A stretch of 64,000 nt of DNA from Calothrix sp. PCC 6303. Lineage in GTDB: Bacteria; Cyanobacteriota; Cyanobacteriia; Cyanobacteriales; Nostocaceae. Positions within the stretch are counted from its first letter, which is position 1. Every line of letters begins with the position of its first letter. A program made the position numbers and the translations under genes. The DNA is taken from assembly GCF_000317435.1 (NCBI RefSeq), contig NC_019751.1:5022001-5086000 (forward strand), written 5' to 3'. The notes under the pieces are model-generated. The model did not search any database, was not told the DNA's origin, and was given only the letters and a program-made list of their open reading frames with translations. Positions 25,798 to 35,133 of this stretch are shown here, piece after piece.

Positions 25798-26985
25798 TTA
25801 CTTTAAAGGAGGAACCTGGGGCAAATTTGGGTCTTGTTCAGTATTACTCATATTACCAGGGTCAATTTCACCACTAGTTAAAAATCTAAAAGTCTCCTGA
25901 TACAAACTTTGCCAAAAGCGATTTGTCATTCCCTGACTTTTGACATCCGGTTCTGCAAGGGGATGGGGAACTAAATCACTAGCAGGGTATATATATAAAT
26001 GATTTCCCTTTTTTTCCCCACCAACGTCATTAAAAAACTTTTGATTAGTGGGGATATTTGCAGCATCCTCGTTTTCCGTTAGTACCATCAAAGTACGAAC
26101 CTGCTGTAACGCTTTGACATTCTTCGGTTCACGGACAAAAGCCCCATATTTTGCCGCTGCCGTCAATGCACCAATTGGAAAACTTTCACCAGGACTCCAG
26201 CTTTTTTCATGTATATCCAAAGGACCAGCTAAATTTACATACCGCTCCATAATTGGTGTATGTAGTTTTAGTAACGGTGCATAGCTGACAACTTTCGAGA
26301 TGCGATTAGGTTTATCAGCTGCCAAACCAAGTGCGATCGCAGCTCCTACAGATAACCCAATAGTGTAAATTGGTCCTGACATATCGTCAAGTTCCGCCAA
26401 TCTTTGCCGTGCATGGGTAAGATATTCCATGTGATTGGAATCAAAATAGCGGTAAAAATCAGGATCGTCATCTCTTTCAATTGCTGGGACAATATCCAGT
26501 AAACGCGGTTCAATCAACAGCAAACGCGACACCAAAGCAGCTTGTTGCTGAAAAGAAGGACGCTGAAACTTACTAGGATCTGTTGGTAAATTAGCAATAT
26601 AGTTGGACAAAACACTGTCTTTTTGCACTTTCTCCCGCAATGGTTGGCAGATTTCCGGTTTTAAATCCACCTGACACCAATACTTACTTGGTGGTTGTAA
26701 AGCATGTCCAGCTAAGTTTGTTTGGTAATAATTAAACCCGTTGGCAAATAAGTAATCAGATAATAGTGACATTTGCTTGGGTTTGCCACTAAACCCATGA
26801 AATACTAATACTGTACCGTGTATAGCTTTCCCAGGTTCGTGAAAACCGTAGTATGGAGTCGAACCAGCACGAAAATTTGGGTTATTATTTACACTTTGAA
26901 TATAAGCATCGATTCTCTTTTTGGTGCGGCTAATTTGTTCCCTAGTAGGAGTCGCAGAGAGTTTTATATTAGTTGTCATCGTCAC
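25798..26985 (-). CDS. Alpha/beta hydrolase family protein
   Basis: A 395-residue hydrolase. The oxyanion-loop segment TVLVFHGFSGKPKQM comes first and the nucleophile elbow GLSVGAAIALG carries Ser212. A late Asp/Glu region (LMVLTENEDAANIPT) and HPL near the C terminus could supply the other triad members. A long insertion (about residues 100-200) is a probable lid domain over the active site. There is no signal peptide. The substrate is unknown; an esterase or lipase activity is plausible. Confidence 0.85.
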   Translation of the reverse strand: MTMTTNIKLSATPTREQISRTKKRIDAYIQSVNNNPNFRAGSTPYYGFHEPGKAIHGTVLVFHGFSGKPKQMSLLSDYLFANGFNYYQTNLAGHALQPPSKYWCQVDLKPEICQPLREKVQKDSVLSNYIANLPTDPSKFQRPSFQQQAALVSRLLLIEPRLLDIVPAIERDDDPDFYRYFDSNHMEYLTHARQRLAELDDMSGPIYTIGLSVGAAIALGLAADKPNRISKVVSYAPLLKLHTPIMERYVNLAGPLDIHEKSWSPGESFPIGALTAAAKYGAFVREPKNVKALQQVRTLMVLTENEDAANIPTNQKFFNDVGGEKKGNHLYIYPASDLVPHPLAEPDVKSQGMTNRFWQSLYQETFRFLTSGEIDPGNMSNTEQDPNLPQVPPLK

Positions 26986-27286
26986 ATTTGCTGTAATTGT
27001 GTATTTTTATAGAAATAGCGCGAAACTTGCAGGACTTAGCTTGTTTACTTTTATAGGTAAAATCTAAGGCAAAATATGCGGTATTCAAATACAACATCAA
27101 TAGCGATGTATTCAATTACGCAAAAACTTGGAAGTATTAACTAAGGGACTTCCAACAAAATAATTCCCCAATAGATGCATTGGTGGTTTTACCATGGACA
27201 AGTTTGAGTACGGGAAACTCCAATACCCAACCCATCAAGCTAACATTACAATCATAATTAAGAACTAAACAAAAGGATATATTACT
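26986..27286. other. Intergenic gap, no gene seen
   Basis: Divergent promoter region between the hydrolase and the DUF4870 gene. No repeat or RNA structure was recognised. Confidence 0.4.
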
Positions 27287-27661
27287 ATGCTATCTACATC
27301 TAATACGGATAGACGCAAACTGCTTTCTGCCCTATCTCATGGATCAATTTTCTTCAGTACAACACTCGTCTCTATTGGTATTCCCATTGCCATTTACTTT
27401 ATTGCCGATGATTCTGTAATTAGAAGTAACGCAAAAGAATCTATCAATTTCCACCTCAATGTCTGGTTCTGGGCGACAGTTATAGGAGTTCCCATCGGCA
27501 TTTTATCTTTTATTACCTTTGGTCTTGGTGGTATTTTATTCTTTCCTGTAGTCGCTTTGGGCTTTTTAATCCACTGGGGACTGACTATTTGGGCTTTGTT
27601 GCATTGTTTTAGCCAACCTGATGTCCCATTTCGCTACCCTTTTACCTTCAGAATTTTCTAG
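27287..27661 (+). CDS. DUF4870 (Tic20-like) membrane protein
   Basis: A 124-residue protein with three to four membrane helices. The signature is the conserved NAKESINFHLNVWFWATVIG segment after the first helix, followed by LGGILFFPVVALGFLIHWGLTIWAL. Members are widespread small membrane proteins of unknown function, structurally related to the Tic20 family. A ribosome binding site, AAAAGGA, lies upstream of the ATG. Confidence 0.85.
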   Translation: MLSTSNTDRRKLLSALSHGSIFFSTTLVSIGIPIAIYFIADDSVIRSNAKESINFHLNVWFWATVIGVPIGILSFITFGLGGILFFPVVALGFLIHWGLTIWALLHCFSQPDVPFRYPFTFRIF

Positions 27662-27779
27662 ATACGTTTAGTGGCAGGGGGAAATGAAACTAATTACTAA
27701 TTCTGCCCCCTTTCAAAATTTATCTATGTCCCATCCTGGTATATTTAGGAATTAAGCATTAATTAAACGCTTTTCGTAG

Positions 27780-27878
27780 TCATTCAAACAAAAAGACTAC
27801 GAAGAAAAAATAGAAACGAAAGATAAAGAGATCCAAAGCCTAAATGATAAATTAACAAACAGCAAAGTATCTCCTTAA
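27780..27878 (+). pseudogene. Possible orphan coiled-coil tail (gene remnant)
   Basis: A frame open from 27780 to a stop at 27876 reads DYEEKIETKDKEIQSLNDKL and TNSKVSP. It has the heptad look of a coiled coil but no start codon: a stop precedes it. It may be the surviving 3' end of a lost gene, or chance in AT-rich DNA. Confidence 0.25.
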
Positions 27879-27923
27879 CTTTCATCAAATGTGACTAATT
27901 ACACCTAAATAACCGCTAACTCA

Positions 27924-29528
27924 TTAAGTTTCCTGCGATGCCATTTGCGCGTGCTTACGTTGACTATGCATGGATGAATATAACCTATTCAGTGCATTTA
28001 CATAAGCCTGTGCGGAGGCAACGATGATGTCTGTATTGGCTGCATGACCTGTAAATATTCTATTTTCATCCTTGAGACGAATTGTCACTTCCCCAATGGC
28101 ATCAATTCCAGCTGTCACAGATTGTACAGAGTATTCAATCAGTTGATTCGGAACATTAGCAATCCGATTAATGGCTTTGTAAATTGCGTCAACGGGTCCG
28201 GTTCCAATGGCTGCATCGGTGATTTCTGCACCATCAGGTAAACGCAGAGTAATAGTAGCTGTAGGACGGGCATTACTACCACAGGATATCTGTACTAATT
28301 CCAGTTTAAACAGATCTGGGGCTTGTTGAGTTTCGTCATTAACGATTGCTTCTAAATCCCTGTCGCTAATTTCTTTCTTTTTATCGGCAATATCTTTAAA
28401 TCTGACAAAAGCTTTATTTAAATCGCTTTCGGAAAGATCATAACCCAACTCTTGTAAACGACTGCGGAAAGCATTTCTTCCGGAAAGTTTGCCCAAGACG
28501 ATTTGATTGTCTGTTAAACCAATCAATTGGGCATCCATAATTTCATAGGTGAGTTTGTTTTTCAACACCCCATCTTGGTGGATACCCGATTCGTGGGAGA
28601 AAGCATTCGCACCGACGATGGCTTTATTTGGCTGGACTAACATTCCTGTGAGGTTAGAAACCAAACGTGATGTTTTGTAAATTTGCCGAGTATCAATATT
28701 TGTGAGTGCTTTCTCTGATTCTACTGGTCTGCCAAAAAAGGGATTGAAGTATTGTCTGCGGACATGTAAAGCCATAACTAACTCTTCGAGTGCAGCATTT
28801 CCAGCCCGTTCACCGATACCATTAATAGTACATTCTAGCTGTCTGGCACCATTTTTTACTGCTTCTAAAAAGTTGGCAACTGCTAACCCTAAATCGTTGT
28901 GTCCGTGGACAGAAATAATTGCTTGATCGATATTGGGAACATTTTCTTTGATGCCTTTAATTAAGGCTCCAAATTCACTGGGAGTTATGAAACCAACAGT
29001 ATCTGGAATATTAACAGTTGTTGCCCCAGCAGCGATTACTCGCTCTAATACTTCATACAAGAATTCTGGATCAGAACGTCCGGCATCTTCGGGAGAAAAT
29101 TCTACATCCTGAACAAAACTTTTGGCATAAGCTACCATTTCCCCAGCAATTTCTAAAACTTCTGAGCGGGTTTTTTTGAGTTTATATTGCAGATGGATAT
29201 CGCTGGTGGCAAGGAAAGTATGAATTCGACCTTTTGCTGCTGGTTTGATGGCTTCGGCTGCTGCCTTGATGTCATCGTGACGCGATCGCGCTAAACTACA
29301 AATCACCGGACCATCTTCAACCCCGACAACCTCAGCAATTTTCTGAACTGCTTCAAAATCGCCAGGACTGGCAAAGGCAAAGCCTGCTTCGATGACATCT
29401 ACTCCCAAGCGTGCTAGTTGCTTGGCTATGGTCAGTTTCTCATCAATGTTTAGTGTTGCCCCTGGTGACTGTTCACCATCACGGAGCGTTGTATCAAAGA
29501 TAATAATTCCTTCGGGTTTGCTGTTCAT
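27924..29528 (-). CDS. leuA: 2-Isopropylmalate synthase
   Basis: A 534-residue enzyme that condenses acetyl-CoA with 2-oxoisovalerate, the first step of leucine synthesis. The TIM-barrel part has [15 protein letters not shown] with the metal-binding Asp, the metal HxH motif in [14 protein letters not shown] and [14 protein letters not shown]. The Gly-rich linker region and C-terminal leucine-binding domain ([25 protein letters not shown]-like regulatory part) are present, so normal feedback control is expected. It is monocistronic here. Confidence 0.95.
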   Translation of the reverse strand: MNSKPEGIIIFDTTLRDGEQSPGATLNIDEKLTIAKQLARLGVDVIEAGFAFASPGDFEAVQKIAEVVGVEDGPVICSLARSRHDDIKAAAEAIKPAAKGRIHTFLATSDIHLQYKLKKTRSEVLEIAGEMVAYAKSFVQDVEFSPEDAGRSDPEFLYEVLERVIAAGATTVNIPDTVGFITPSEFGALIKGIKENVPNIDQAIISVHGHNDLGLAVANFLEAVKNGARQLECTINGIGERAGNAALEELVMALHVRRQYFNPFFGRPVESEKALTNIDTRQIYKTSRLVSNLTGMLVQPNKAIVGANAFSHESGIHQDGVLKNKLTYEIMDAQLIGLTDNQIVLGKLSGRNAFRSRLQELGYDLSESDLNKAFVRFKDIADKKKEISDRDLEAIVNDETQQAPDLFKLELVQISCGSNARPTATITLRLPDGAEITDAAIGTGPVDAIYKAINRIANVPNQLIEYSVQSVTAGIDAIGEVTIRLKDENRIFTGHAANTDIIVASAQAYVNALNRLYSSMHSQRKHAQMASQET

Positions 29529-29626
29529 TTGCTGCTTAGAAGTAATTTATAGTTTTGCGACCACTAACTTTAAATCTAACTTTTTGTTTATTTAGAAGTG
29601 TAAATAATTATTAAGTCTATTTAAGT

Positions 29627-30139
29627 CTATGAACCTTCTGATTTTTCTATAACTTCACGAATATCATTTAAATCAATATACCTATCAGTAGCATTACGCA
29701 ACTCTCTAGCAATCATTCCCTCTGTTGATACAACCGTAATATGAGTATTTTTAGACCGTAATAGTTCGATTGCCCTTTCAAAATCTCCATCTCCACTAAA
29801 TAGAACAACTCGGTCATATTGGTCTACTGTATTAAACATATCAACAACGATTTCTATGTCTAAATTAGCTTTTTGTGAGTATCGACCGGAGGAATCATCA
29901 TAATATTCTTTAAGAATTTTAGTTCGTACCGTATATCCTAAACTAATTAAAGCATCTCGAAAACCTCTTTGATCTTGTGGGTCTTTTAGTCCAGTGTACC
30001 AGAATGCGTTAATTAAATGTGTTTCTGATTGTTCATGTTTAAAATATTCTAAAACCCTTCGGGGATCAAAAAACCAACCATTTTTTTGTTGAGCATAGAA
30101 CATATTGTTTCCATCTACAAATATAGACAGACGATTCAT
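29627..30139 (-). CDS. NYN (LabA/DUF88) PIN-like nuclease-domain protein
   Basis: A protein of about 170 residues that is one NYN domain. The opening RLSIFVDGNNMFYAQQ and the block RVVLFSGDGDFERAIELLRS hold the conserved Asp residues of the PIN-like active site. KANLDIEIVVDMF is also typical. NYN proteins are probable RNases; cyanobacterial LabA relatives affect circadian-controlled gene expression, but relation to that subfamily is inference. I prefer ATG 30139 (MNRLSIF); in-frame ATGs at 30151 and 30202 have no better ribosome binding site. Confidence 0.88.
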   Translation of the reverse strand: MNRLSIFVDGNNMFYAQQKNGWFFDPRRVLEYFKHEQSETHLINAFWYTGLKDPQDQRGFRDALISLGYTVRTKILKEYYDDSSGRYSQKANLDIEIVVDMFNTVDQYDRVVLFSGDGDFERAIELLRSKNTHITVVSTEGMIARELRNATDRYIDLNDIREVIEKSEGS

Positions 30140-30202
30140 AGTAGTACCCATAAAAAGAACAACACCGTAGATGTTATAGATAAAATTTAGATGAAACAAC
30201 AA

Positions 30203-31072
30203 ATTATAGCAATTATTAAATGTCTTATTTGCTAATATCTGTAAAATATATTGTCATGTATAGCTTTGATTAAACACATATTCAATCAGGGATTACCCAT
30301 AAACTTTTAATTTGAGGTTATTTGTTTTCACAGAGATAATTTTGCCATTGAATTGATATTGAACATGATCACGCATACTGTTAAATCGAAATCGATCAAT
30401 AAAATTAACTATGTCAGAGACAGCATTGAGGACTGTCTATCGATCCAGTTTACTCCTAAATAGGTATGAAATTGGCTGTAATTGGATTGTAAGAAAGTCA
30501 ATCCAAAATTCTGAGGTCAGATAGACGTTGCCGTGTAGCGACAAGGAATCTCTTCTGATTTCGTAAAAAATCAGACACCTTTGTGTGACTCAGCAAAAAA
30601 ACAGTGTGTCATTTTTGCTGTTGATAAGTATTCTCAAGACAAAAGTTTACAAACAAATCAAATTCCCCGTGGGCACGTAATATGCCAATGCTATGATTTA
30701 GCAATCAGGTTTTAGATTTGCTCTACTGTATTCTTATCCGCATTTATACTTAAGTATTTACCGTAACTTGATGCCTGTAGCAGTTTCAAATATAAAAGCA
30801 CTACATTTGTGTCAATGTTTTGCCTCACAGTCAATATATCTGTGAAAGAATAGTTTGAGGGTGTATGAGTAGTTAATCGCTGATCTGTATCTAGGTGATA
30901 AATTTAGCCGTTACATGTCTGTAGTCGGATTAAGGATCAAGTGGATTAAATTTTAATCGGCAATGCTGGTATAGATTGGAAACGTATAAGACATTCGTTT
31001 AAGTGTTATTTCCAGGTTATTGCATTTGATAGAGTGTGTAAATAAATAAAGACATCATACTTAAATTATTTT
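30203..31072. other. Long non-coding region before the CHASE2 kinase gene
   Basis: About 870 bases without a convincing gene. Two adjacent hairpins were seen: TCTGATTT/AAATCAGA (30554-30575) and CAGCAAAAA/TTTTTGCTG (30591-30620). A small RNA or a long structured leader is possible. No tRNA-like cloverleaf was recognised. Confidence 0.4.
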
Positions 31073-31081
31073 TTGAGAAAT

Positions 31082-33439
31082 ATGCCAGAAGAACCTATAT
31101 CTACCTTAACTAAAAAATATGTGTCTGCAACCGATCCGCAATCGAGCAAATCAACGAAGTACACATCAAATCACTTAGCGCGGCAATCAAGACTTTTAGG
31201 ACGTTTAAGTCATCTGTTGACTGGGATTGTAGTTTTTACTTCAGGTTTGGTGATGGCTTCAAATTGGCGATTGACAGAGGTGACAGAAAATCAGGCACAG
31301 TCGGCATTTTACCAGTTTCGCGGTTCTTTGGCACCCCCAAAGGAAATTTTGATTTTGGCGATTGATGATGAGTCTATTTCCACTTCGGCACTATCTTATA
31401 ACACGGATCCTGTACGGTATCATTATTTAGAGCCATTGAAAACTTTTCCATTTTATCGGGCAGGATATGCTCAAATCATAGATAAATTAATGAAGGCTGG
31501 AGCGCGTTCCGTTGCTTTAAATGTTGTTTTTGATGTACCTAGTAGCTATGGCGAAGAAGATGATAAGAAGTTACAAGCGACACTAAAACGTTATGGCAAC
31601 CGAGTGACTTTAGCTGGACTTTATCAGGAGTCTGATACAGATTATTGGAAAAAAGTTGAGTTAAGGCAACCCCTGGAAAGGTTTAGTAATCAAGAGGTGG
31701 CAATTGGTTCGGTAAATTTTTTGTTGGAAGATGATGGCAAAATTCATAAACTGGGATCGGCTTATAATAACTCCTTGCTTGAAGATGGGACGCTGACGGC
31801 AAAAATTCCATCTTTTGCAGAGGCAACCTTAGCATCAGCCCAATTTAACTACCCACAACCTCAAGGCGATCGCATTTATTATCGAGGTACTGCTAATACG
31901 TTTAAGACAATACCATTGTGGTATGTCCTAGAACCCGCATATTGGAACAATAATTTACAACAAGGCAGAATTTTTAAAGACAAAATTGTCCTAGTTGGTG
32001 CAACTGCACAGCTTGCGAATGATTTCCACCCGGTTGCCGTAAACTGGTTATATCCTCAACGGATGGCAGGAGTAGAGATTCATGCCAATGCGATCGCGTC
32101 TTTGATGCAGGGTAATACAGTTGCCATTGCTATCCCTAATAAATATGGGCAAGCTTTATTTGTCATGCTGTTAGTAGGGGGCTGTGGGTTCCTCATCACC
32201 AGAAACAAACACGGCAAAATTCGCCTTTTTTCCAGCTTATCCCTGGCGCTTATCTGGGGAGGTATCAGTTATATATTATTTATTACCAGCCATTTGTTTT
32301 TTCCCACCGCTATTCCTATCGCGGCAATAGTTGCAATCGGACTTTTCTATTTTGGTACCGAAATCTATATTGAACGGATGCGAAAAATCCAACTAGTCGA
32401 TATCCTGAAGCGAAATCCCTCTTCCCGTCTAGCCCAAGAAATTATCAGTCAGCAAGAAGACTTACAAGACTTGATTGCACAGCGTGAAATTGCTATATTC
32501 GGCAAAGTTCTGGATGGACGCTACCGGATAGTCAAAGTTCTTGGTTCTGGTGGGTTTAGCGAAACCTATATTGCTGAAGATATTAGACTTCCCGGTAATC
32601 CTCGATGCGTTGTCAAACAACTGAAACCAGCAAATACTGAACCGAAGCAATTAGAAGTCGCTAGACGCTTATTTAATTCTGAAGCTCAAACTTTACAGAT
32701 TTTAGGCAGTCATCCTCAAATTCCCCAGCTACTGGCATTTTTTGAGGAAGAAGAAGAATTTTATTTGGTACAGGAATTAATCCAGGGTAATGCCTTAAAT
32801 AAAGAACTATCAGGAAAATGCATTGACGAAATGACCGTCATCGATATATTCAAAGATTTATTACAAATATTGACATTCGTCCATCAACATGGCGTTATTC
32901 ACCGAGATATCAAGCCTAGTAACATCATTGTTCGCAAGAGCGATCGCAAACTCGTATTAATCGACTTTGGTGCAGTCAAACAAGTTTCTACTACAATCGT
33001 CAAAACCTCCCAAGATTCTGAATACACCGATAGTTCCGACCAAACAGCTTTAACGGTAGGTATAGGAACTAAAGGCTACGCACCCAGAGAACAATGTTTT
33101 GGCAGACCCGAATACAGTAGTGATATCTATGCAGTGGGAATGATTGGGATCAAAGCTTTGACTGGTATTCCTCCCCATGAACTTGAACGCGATGAAGATG
33201 GTGAGGTTCAGTGGCTAGATAAGTTGAAAATTAGTCAAGGTTTGGCAGCAATTATTAACAAAATGGTTTTAGATCGTCATCAGCAGCGTTATCAATCAGC
33301 GGCTGAGGTTCTTCAGGCAGTTGATATTTTAATTGCATCGGGACATATTCAAACAACTCAATCTAGCGATATGGCTATAACTTTGTTATCTCCCGATGAA
33401 TCTGATATACCCACCACGCCTTGGGATTTGGAAGAGTAA
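31082..33439 (+). CDS. CHASE2-domain serine/threonine protein kinase
   Basis: A 785-residue transmembrane receptor kinase. Numbering from TTG 31073: one N-terminal helix (about 47-62), an extracytoplasmic CHASE2 sensor (about 70-350), three closely spaced helices (about 358-428), then a cytoplasmic Hanks-type kinase (about 484-755). Kinase motifs are complete: GSGGFSETYIAED, Lys515, HRDIKPSN with catalytic Asp612, DFG at 631-633, GTKGYAPREQ. CHASE2 senses unknown extracellular signals. I prefer ATG 31082. It faces the FecR genes, with a terminator between, and belongs to the same locus as exported FecR proteins and a beta-barrel protein. Confidence 0.93.
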   Translation: MPEEPISTLTKKYVSATDPQSSKSTKYTSNHLARQSRLLGRLSHLLTGIVVFTSGLVMASNWRLTEVTENQAQSAFYQFRGSLAPPKEILILAIDDESISTSALSYNTDPVRYHYLEPLKTFPFYRAGYAQIIDKLMKAGARSVALNVVFDVPSSYGEEDDKKLQATLKRYGNRVTLAGLYQESDTDYWKKVELRQPLERFSNQEVAIGSVNFLLEDDGKIHKLGSAYNNSLLEDGTLTAKIPSFAEATLASAQFNYPQPQGDRIYYRGTANTFKTIPLWYVLEPAYWNNNLQQGRIFKDKIVLVGATAQLANDFHPVAVNWLYPQRMAGVEIHANAIASLMQGNTVAIAIPNKYGQALFVMLLVGGCGFLITRNKHGKIRLFSSLSLALIWGGISYILFITSHLFFPTAIPIAAIVAIGLFYFGTEIYIERMRKIQLVDILKRNPSSRLAQEIISQQEDLQDLIAQREIAIFGKVLDGRYRIVKVLGSGGFSETYIAEDIRLPGNPRCVVKQLKPANTEPKQLEVARRLFNSEAQTLQILGSHPQIPQLLAFFEEEEEFYLVQELIQGNALNKELSGKCIDEMTVIDIFKDLLQILTFVHQHGVIHRDIKPSNIIVRKSDRKLVLIDFGAVKQVSTTIVKTSQDSEYTDSSDQTALTVGIGTKGYAPREQCFGRPEYSSDIYAVGMIGIKALTGIPPHELERDEDGEVQWLDKLKISQGLAAIINKMVLDRHQQRYQSAAEVLQAVDILIASGHIQTTQSSDMAITLLSPDESDIPTTPWDLEE

Positions 33440-33560
33440 TAACTTATGCAAAGACTACAGATTTACGTCATTGCGTAGCTTGCATCTTCGTAAGGAAGCA
33501 ATCTCAAAGTCTAGTTTTTCCGTTACGATTGCGTAAGTCCTAAGATTAAGTAACAGATTC

Positions 33561-33586
33561 AAAGCAAGAGTTTCTTGCTTTCTTTT
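33561..33586 (+). terminator. Intrinsic terminator of the CHASE2 kinase gene
   Basis: AAAGCAAGA (33561-33569), loop GTT, TCTTGCTTT (33573-33581), then CTTTT. It lies between the convergent kinase and FecR genes. Confidence 0.75.
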
Positions 33587-33603
33587 GTAATTGCCAATTG
33601 GTA

Positions 33604-35055
33604 TTAGGTACTTGGTAAATCCCGTGGATCGGGTTTAGGAGTTTCCGGTTTCGGAGTCTCAGGTTTTGGAGTTTCGTTCCTAGGATGCTCGTTTTCAGGA
33701 GGTTTCACTTCTACAGGAGGTTTCACTTCTACAGGAGGTTTCACTTCTACAGGAGGTTTCACTTCTACAGGAGGCTTAACTTCTACAGGAGGTTTCACTT
33801 CTACAGGAGGCTTAACTTCTACAGGAGGCTTAACTTCTACAGGAGGCTTAACTTCTACAGGAGGCTTAACTTCTACAGGAGGCTTAACTTCTACAGGAGG
33901 CTTAACTTCTACAGGAGGCTTAACTTCTACAGGAGGCTTAACTTCTACAGGAGGCTTAACTTCTACAGGAGGTTTCACTTCTACAGGAGGCTTAACTTCT
34001 ACAGGAGGCTTAACTTCTACAGGAGGCTTAACTTCTACAGGAGGTTTCACTTCTACAGGAGGTTTCACTTCTACAGGAGGTTTCACTTCTACAGGAGGCT
34101 TAACTTCTACAGGAGGTTTCACTTCTACAGGAGGCTTAACTTCTACAGGAGGTTTTATTTGATCATCAATTTGCCCTTTCCCATTCACTAACTGACTAGA
34201 TTGCAAGCTAGATTGATCCAGTAACGAGTCCACTGGAGGATTTGCTCTAGCGCTAGCGTTAGTGTCTGAAGATGTGGAAGTTAATTGTAAAAAACCGGGG
34301 TTTTGAATTGTTCCGGCACCAGAAATAGGCGACTGCTTTAACATAGCCTCAACAGTTTCAGCCCGAACGCTGTTAATTGCAGGATCTGATGTTGTTGAAC
34401 CAGGACTAACGGGACGATTTAGTTCCAAACCCCGCACCATCTCACTGGTGTCGTAAAAAGTTCGCAAGTCGAAATTATACAAACCTTCAAGCTTGCCCTT
34501 AACAACAACCATCATTTGTCCGGCTTTGAGAACTCTACCGCTAGAAGCATTCTTTTCCAAAACTTCAATGCCGCTGTTGGTCAATGCTCCCACAATCGTA
34601 GTATCGGTTGGGCGGTCATAACGAACAAACAAAGCTGACCCCCGAATTGCCGCAGCGGCACTTGGTGTTTGAATGCGGGTGCGTCCCTGACCTGGTGGAA
34701 TCAGTAAAAGTACTGTGCCATTATTGAGTGTAAAGTTACGTGTTTGGGGTAAAAACCTAAATATCGCTTGTTCCCCGACTCGCGCTAATGAGCCATCATT
34801 GAAGCGAAGGTCTGCTAGTGAAGAACGACCAGTTGATAAACCGTCTCCTGGTGTCATTGCATCCGCGCGACGAGCTTTCCGCTTCGGTTGCTTATTAGGC
34901 ATTAATTGCACTAGATTTCGGAGTTCCTGGATGGTAGCTCTTGTTAGCGGCGTTTGTGCGTTGGCTTTGCCCGCTGTAGGCATCGCTTGATCATACAAAA
35001 GCGCTGTGAATCCAGAAAAACCAATCACCAGTAGGGGAAATAACTTACGATACAT
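33604..35055 (-). CDS. Exported FecR-domain protein with 25 PPVEVK repeats
   Basis: A 483-residue protein. ATG 35055 has GAGG at binding distance; an upstream in-frame TTG lacks it. Residues 1 to about 35 form a signal peptide ending ANAQ. The FecR domain (about 45-190) includes DGLSTGRSSLADLRFNDGS, LNNGTVLLLIPPGQGRTRIQ and AAIRGSALFVRYD. There is no N-terminal anti-sigma segment or membrane anchor as in classical FecR. After a Ser/Asn/Gln linker come 25 perfect PPVEVK units, then Pro/Lys/Glu-rich sequence ending DPRDLPST. The tail resembles the rigid Pro spacer of TonB. It is a tandem duplicate of the gene at 35134. Confidence 0.85.
   Translation of the reverse strand: MYRKLFPLLVIGFSGFTALLYDQAMPTAGKANAQTPLTRATIQELRNLVQLMPNKQPKRKARRADAMTPGDGLSTGRSSLADLRFNDGSLARVGEQAIFRFLPQTRNFTLNNGTVLLLIPPGQGRTRIQTPSAAAAIRGSALFVRYDRPTDTTIVGALTNSGIEVLEKNASSGRVLKAGQMMVVVKGKLEGLYNFDLRTFYDTSEMVRGLELNRPVSPGSTTSDPAINSVRAETVEAMLKQSPISGAGTIQNPGFLQLTSTSSDTNASARANPPVDSLLDQSSLQSSQLVNGKGQIDDQIKPPVEVKPPVEVKPPVEVKPPVEVKPPVEVKPPVEVKPPVEVKPPVEVKPPVEVKPPVEVKPPVEVKPPVEVKPPVEVKPPVEVKPPVEVKPPVEVKPPVEVKPPVEVKPPVEVKPPVEVKPPVEVKPPVEVKPPVEVKPPVEVKPPVEVKPPENEHPRNETPKPETPKPETPKPDPRDLPST
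33703..34152 (-). repeat. 18-bp tandem array, 25 units (PPVEVK)
   Basis: TTCTACAGGAGG plus six bases repeats exactly every 18 bases. The six bases are only TTTCAC or CTTAAC, so units differ at linked synonymous positions (GTG-AAA or GTT-AAG). No other substitution was seen in the array. Confidence 0.95.
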
Positions 35056-35133
35056 TGGGTTATAGCCTCGGCAAATTTTACTCACACTCAAACATTTTCA
35101 AAATTAGGGTCTTTTCTGCGATCGCTGATGCAG

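Noticed and set aside
33703-34152. Regular direct repeats resembling a CRISPR array
   Set aside because: Units are contiguous 18-mers with no spacers, in frame within a FecR gene, and no cas gene is near.
33685-34191. Plus-strand frame of NFYRRL repeats
   Set aside because: Shadow of the PPVEVK array; no start signal or domain.
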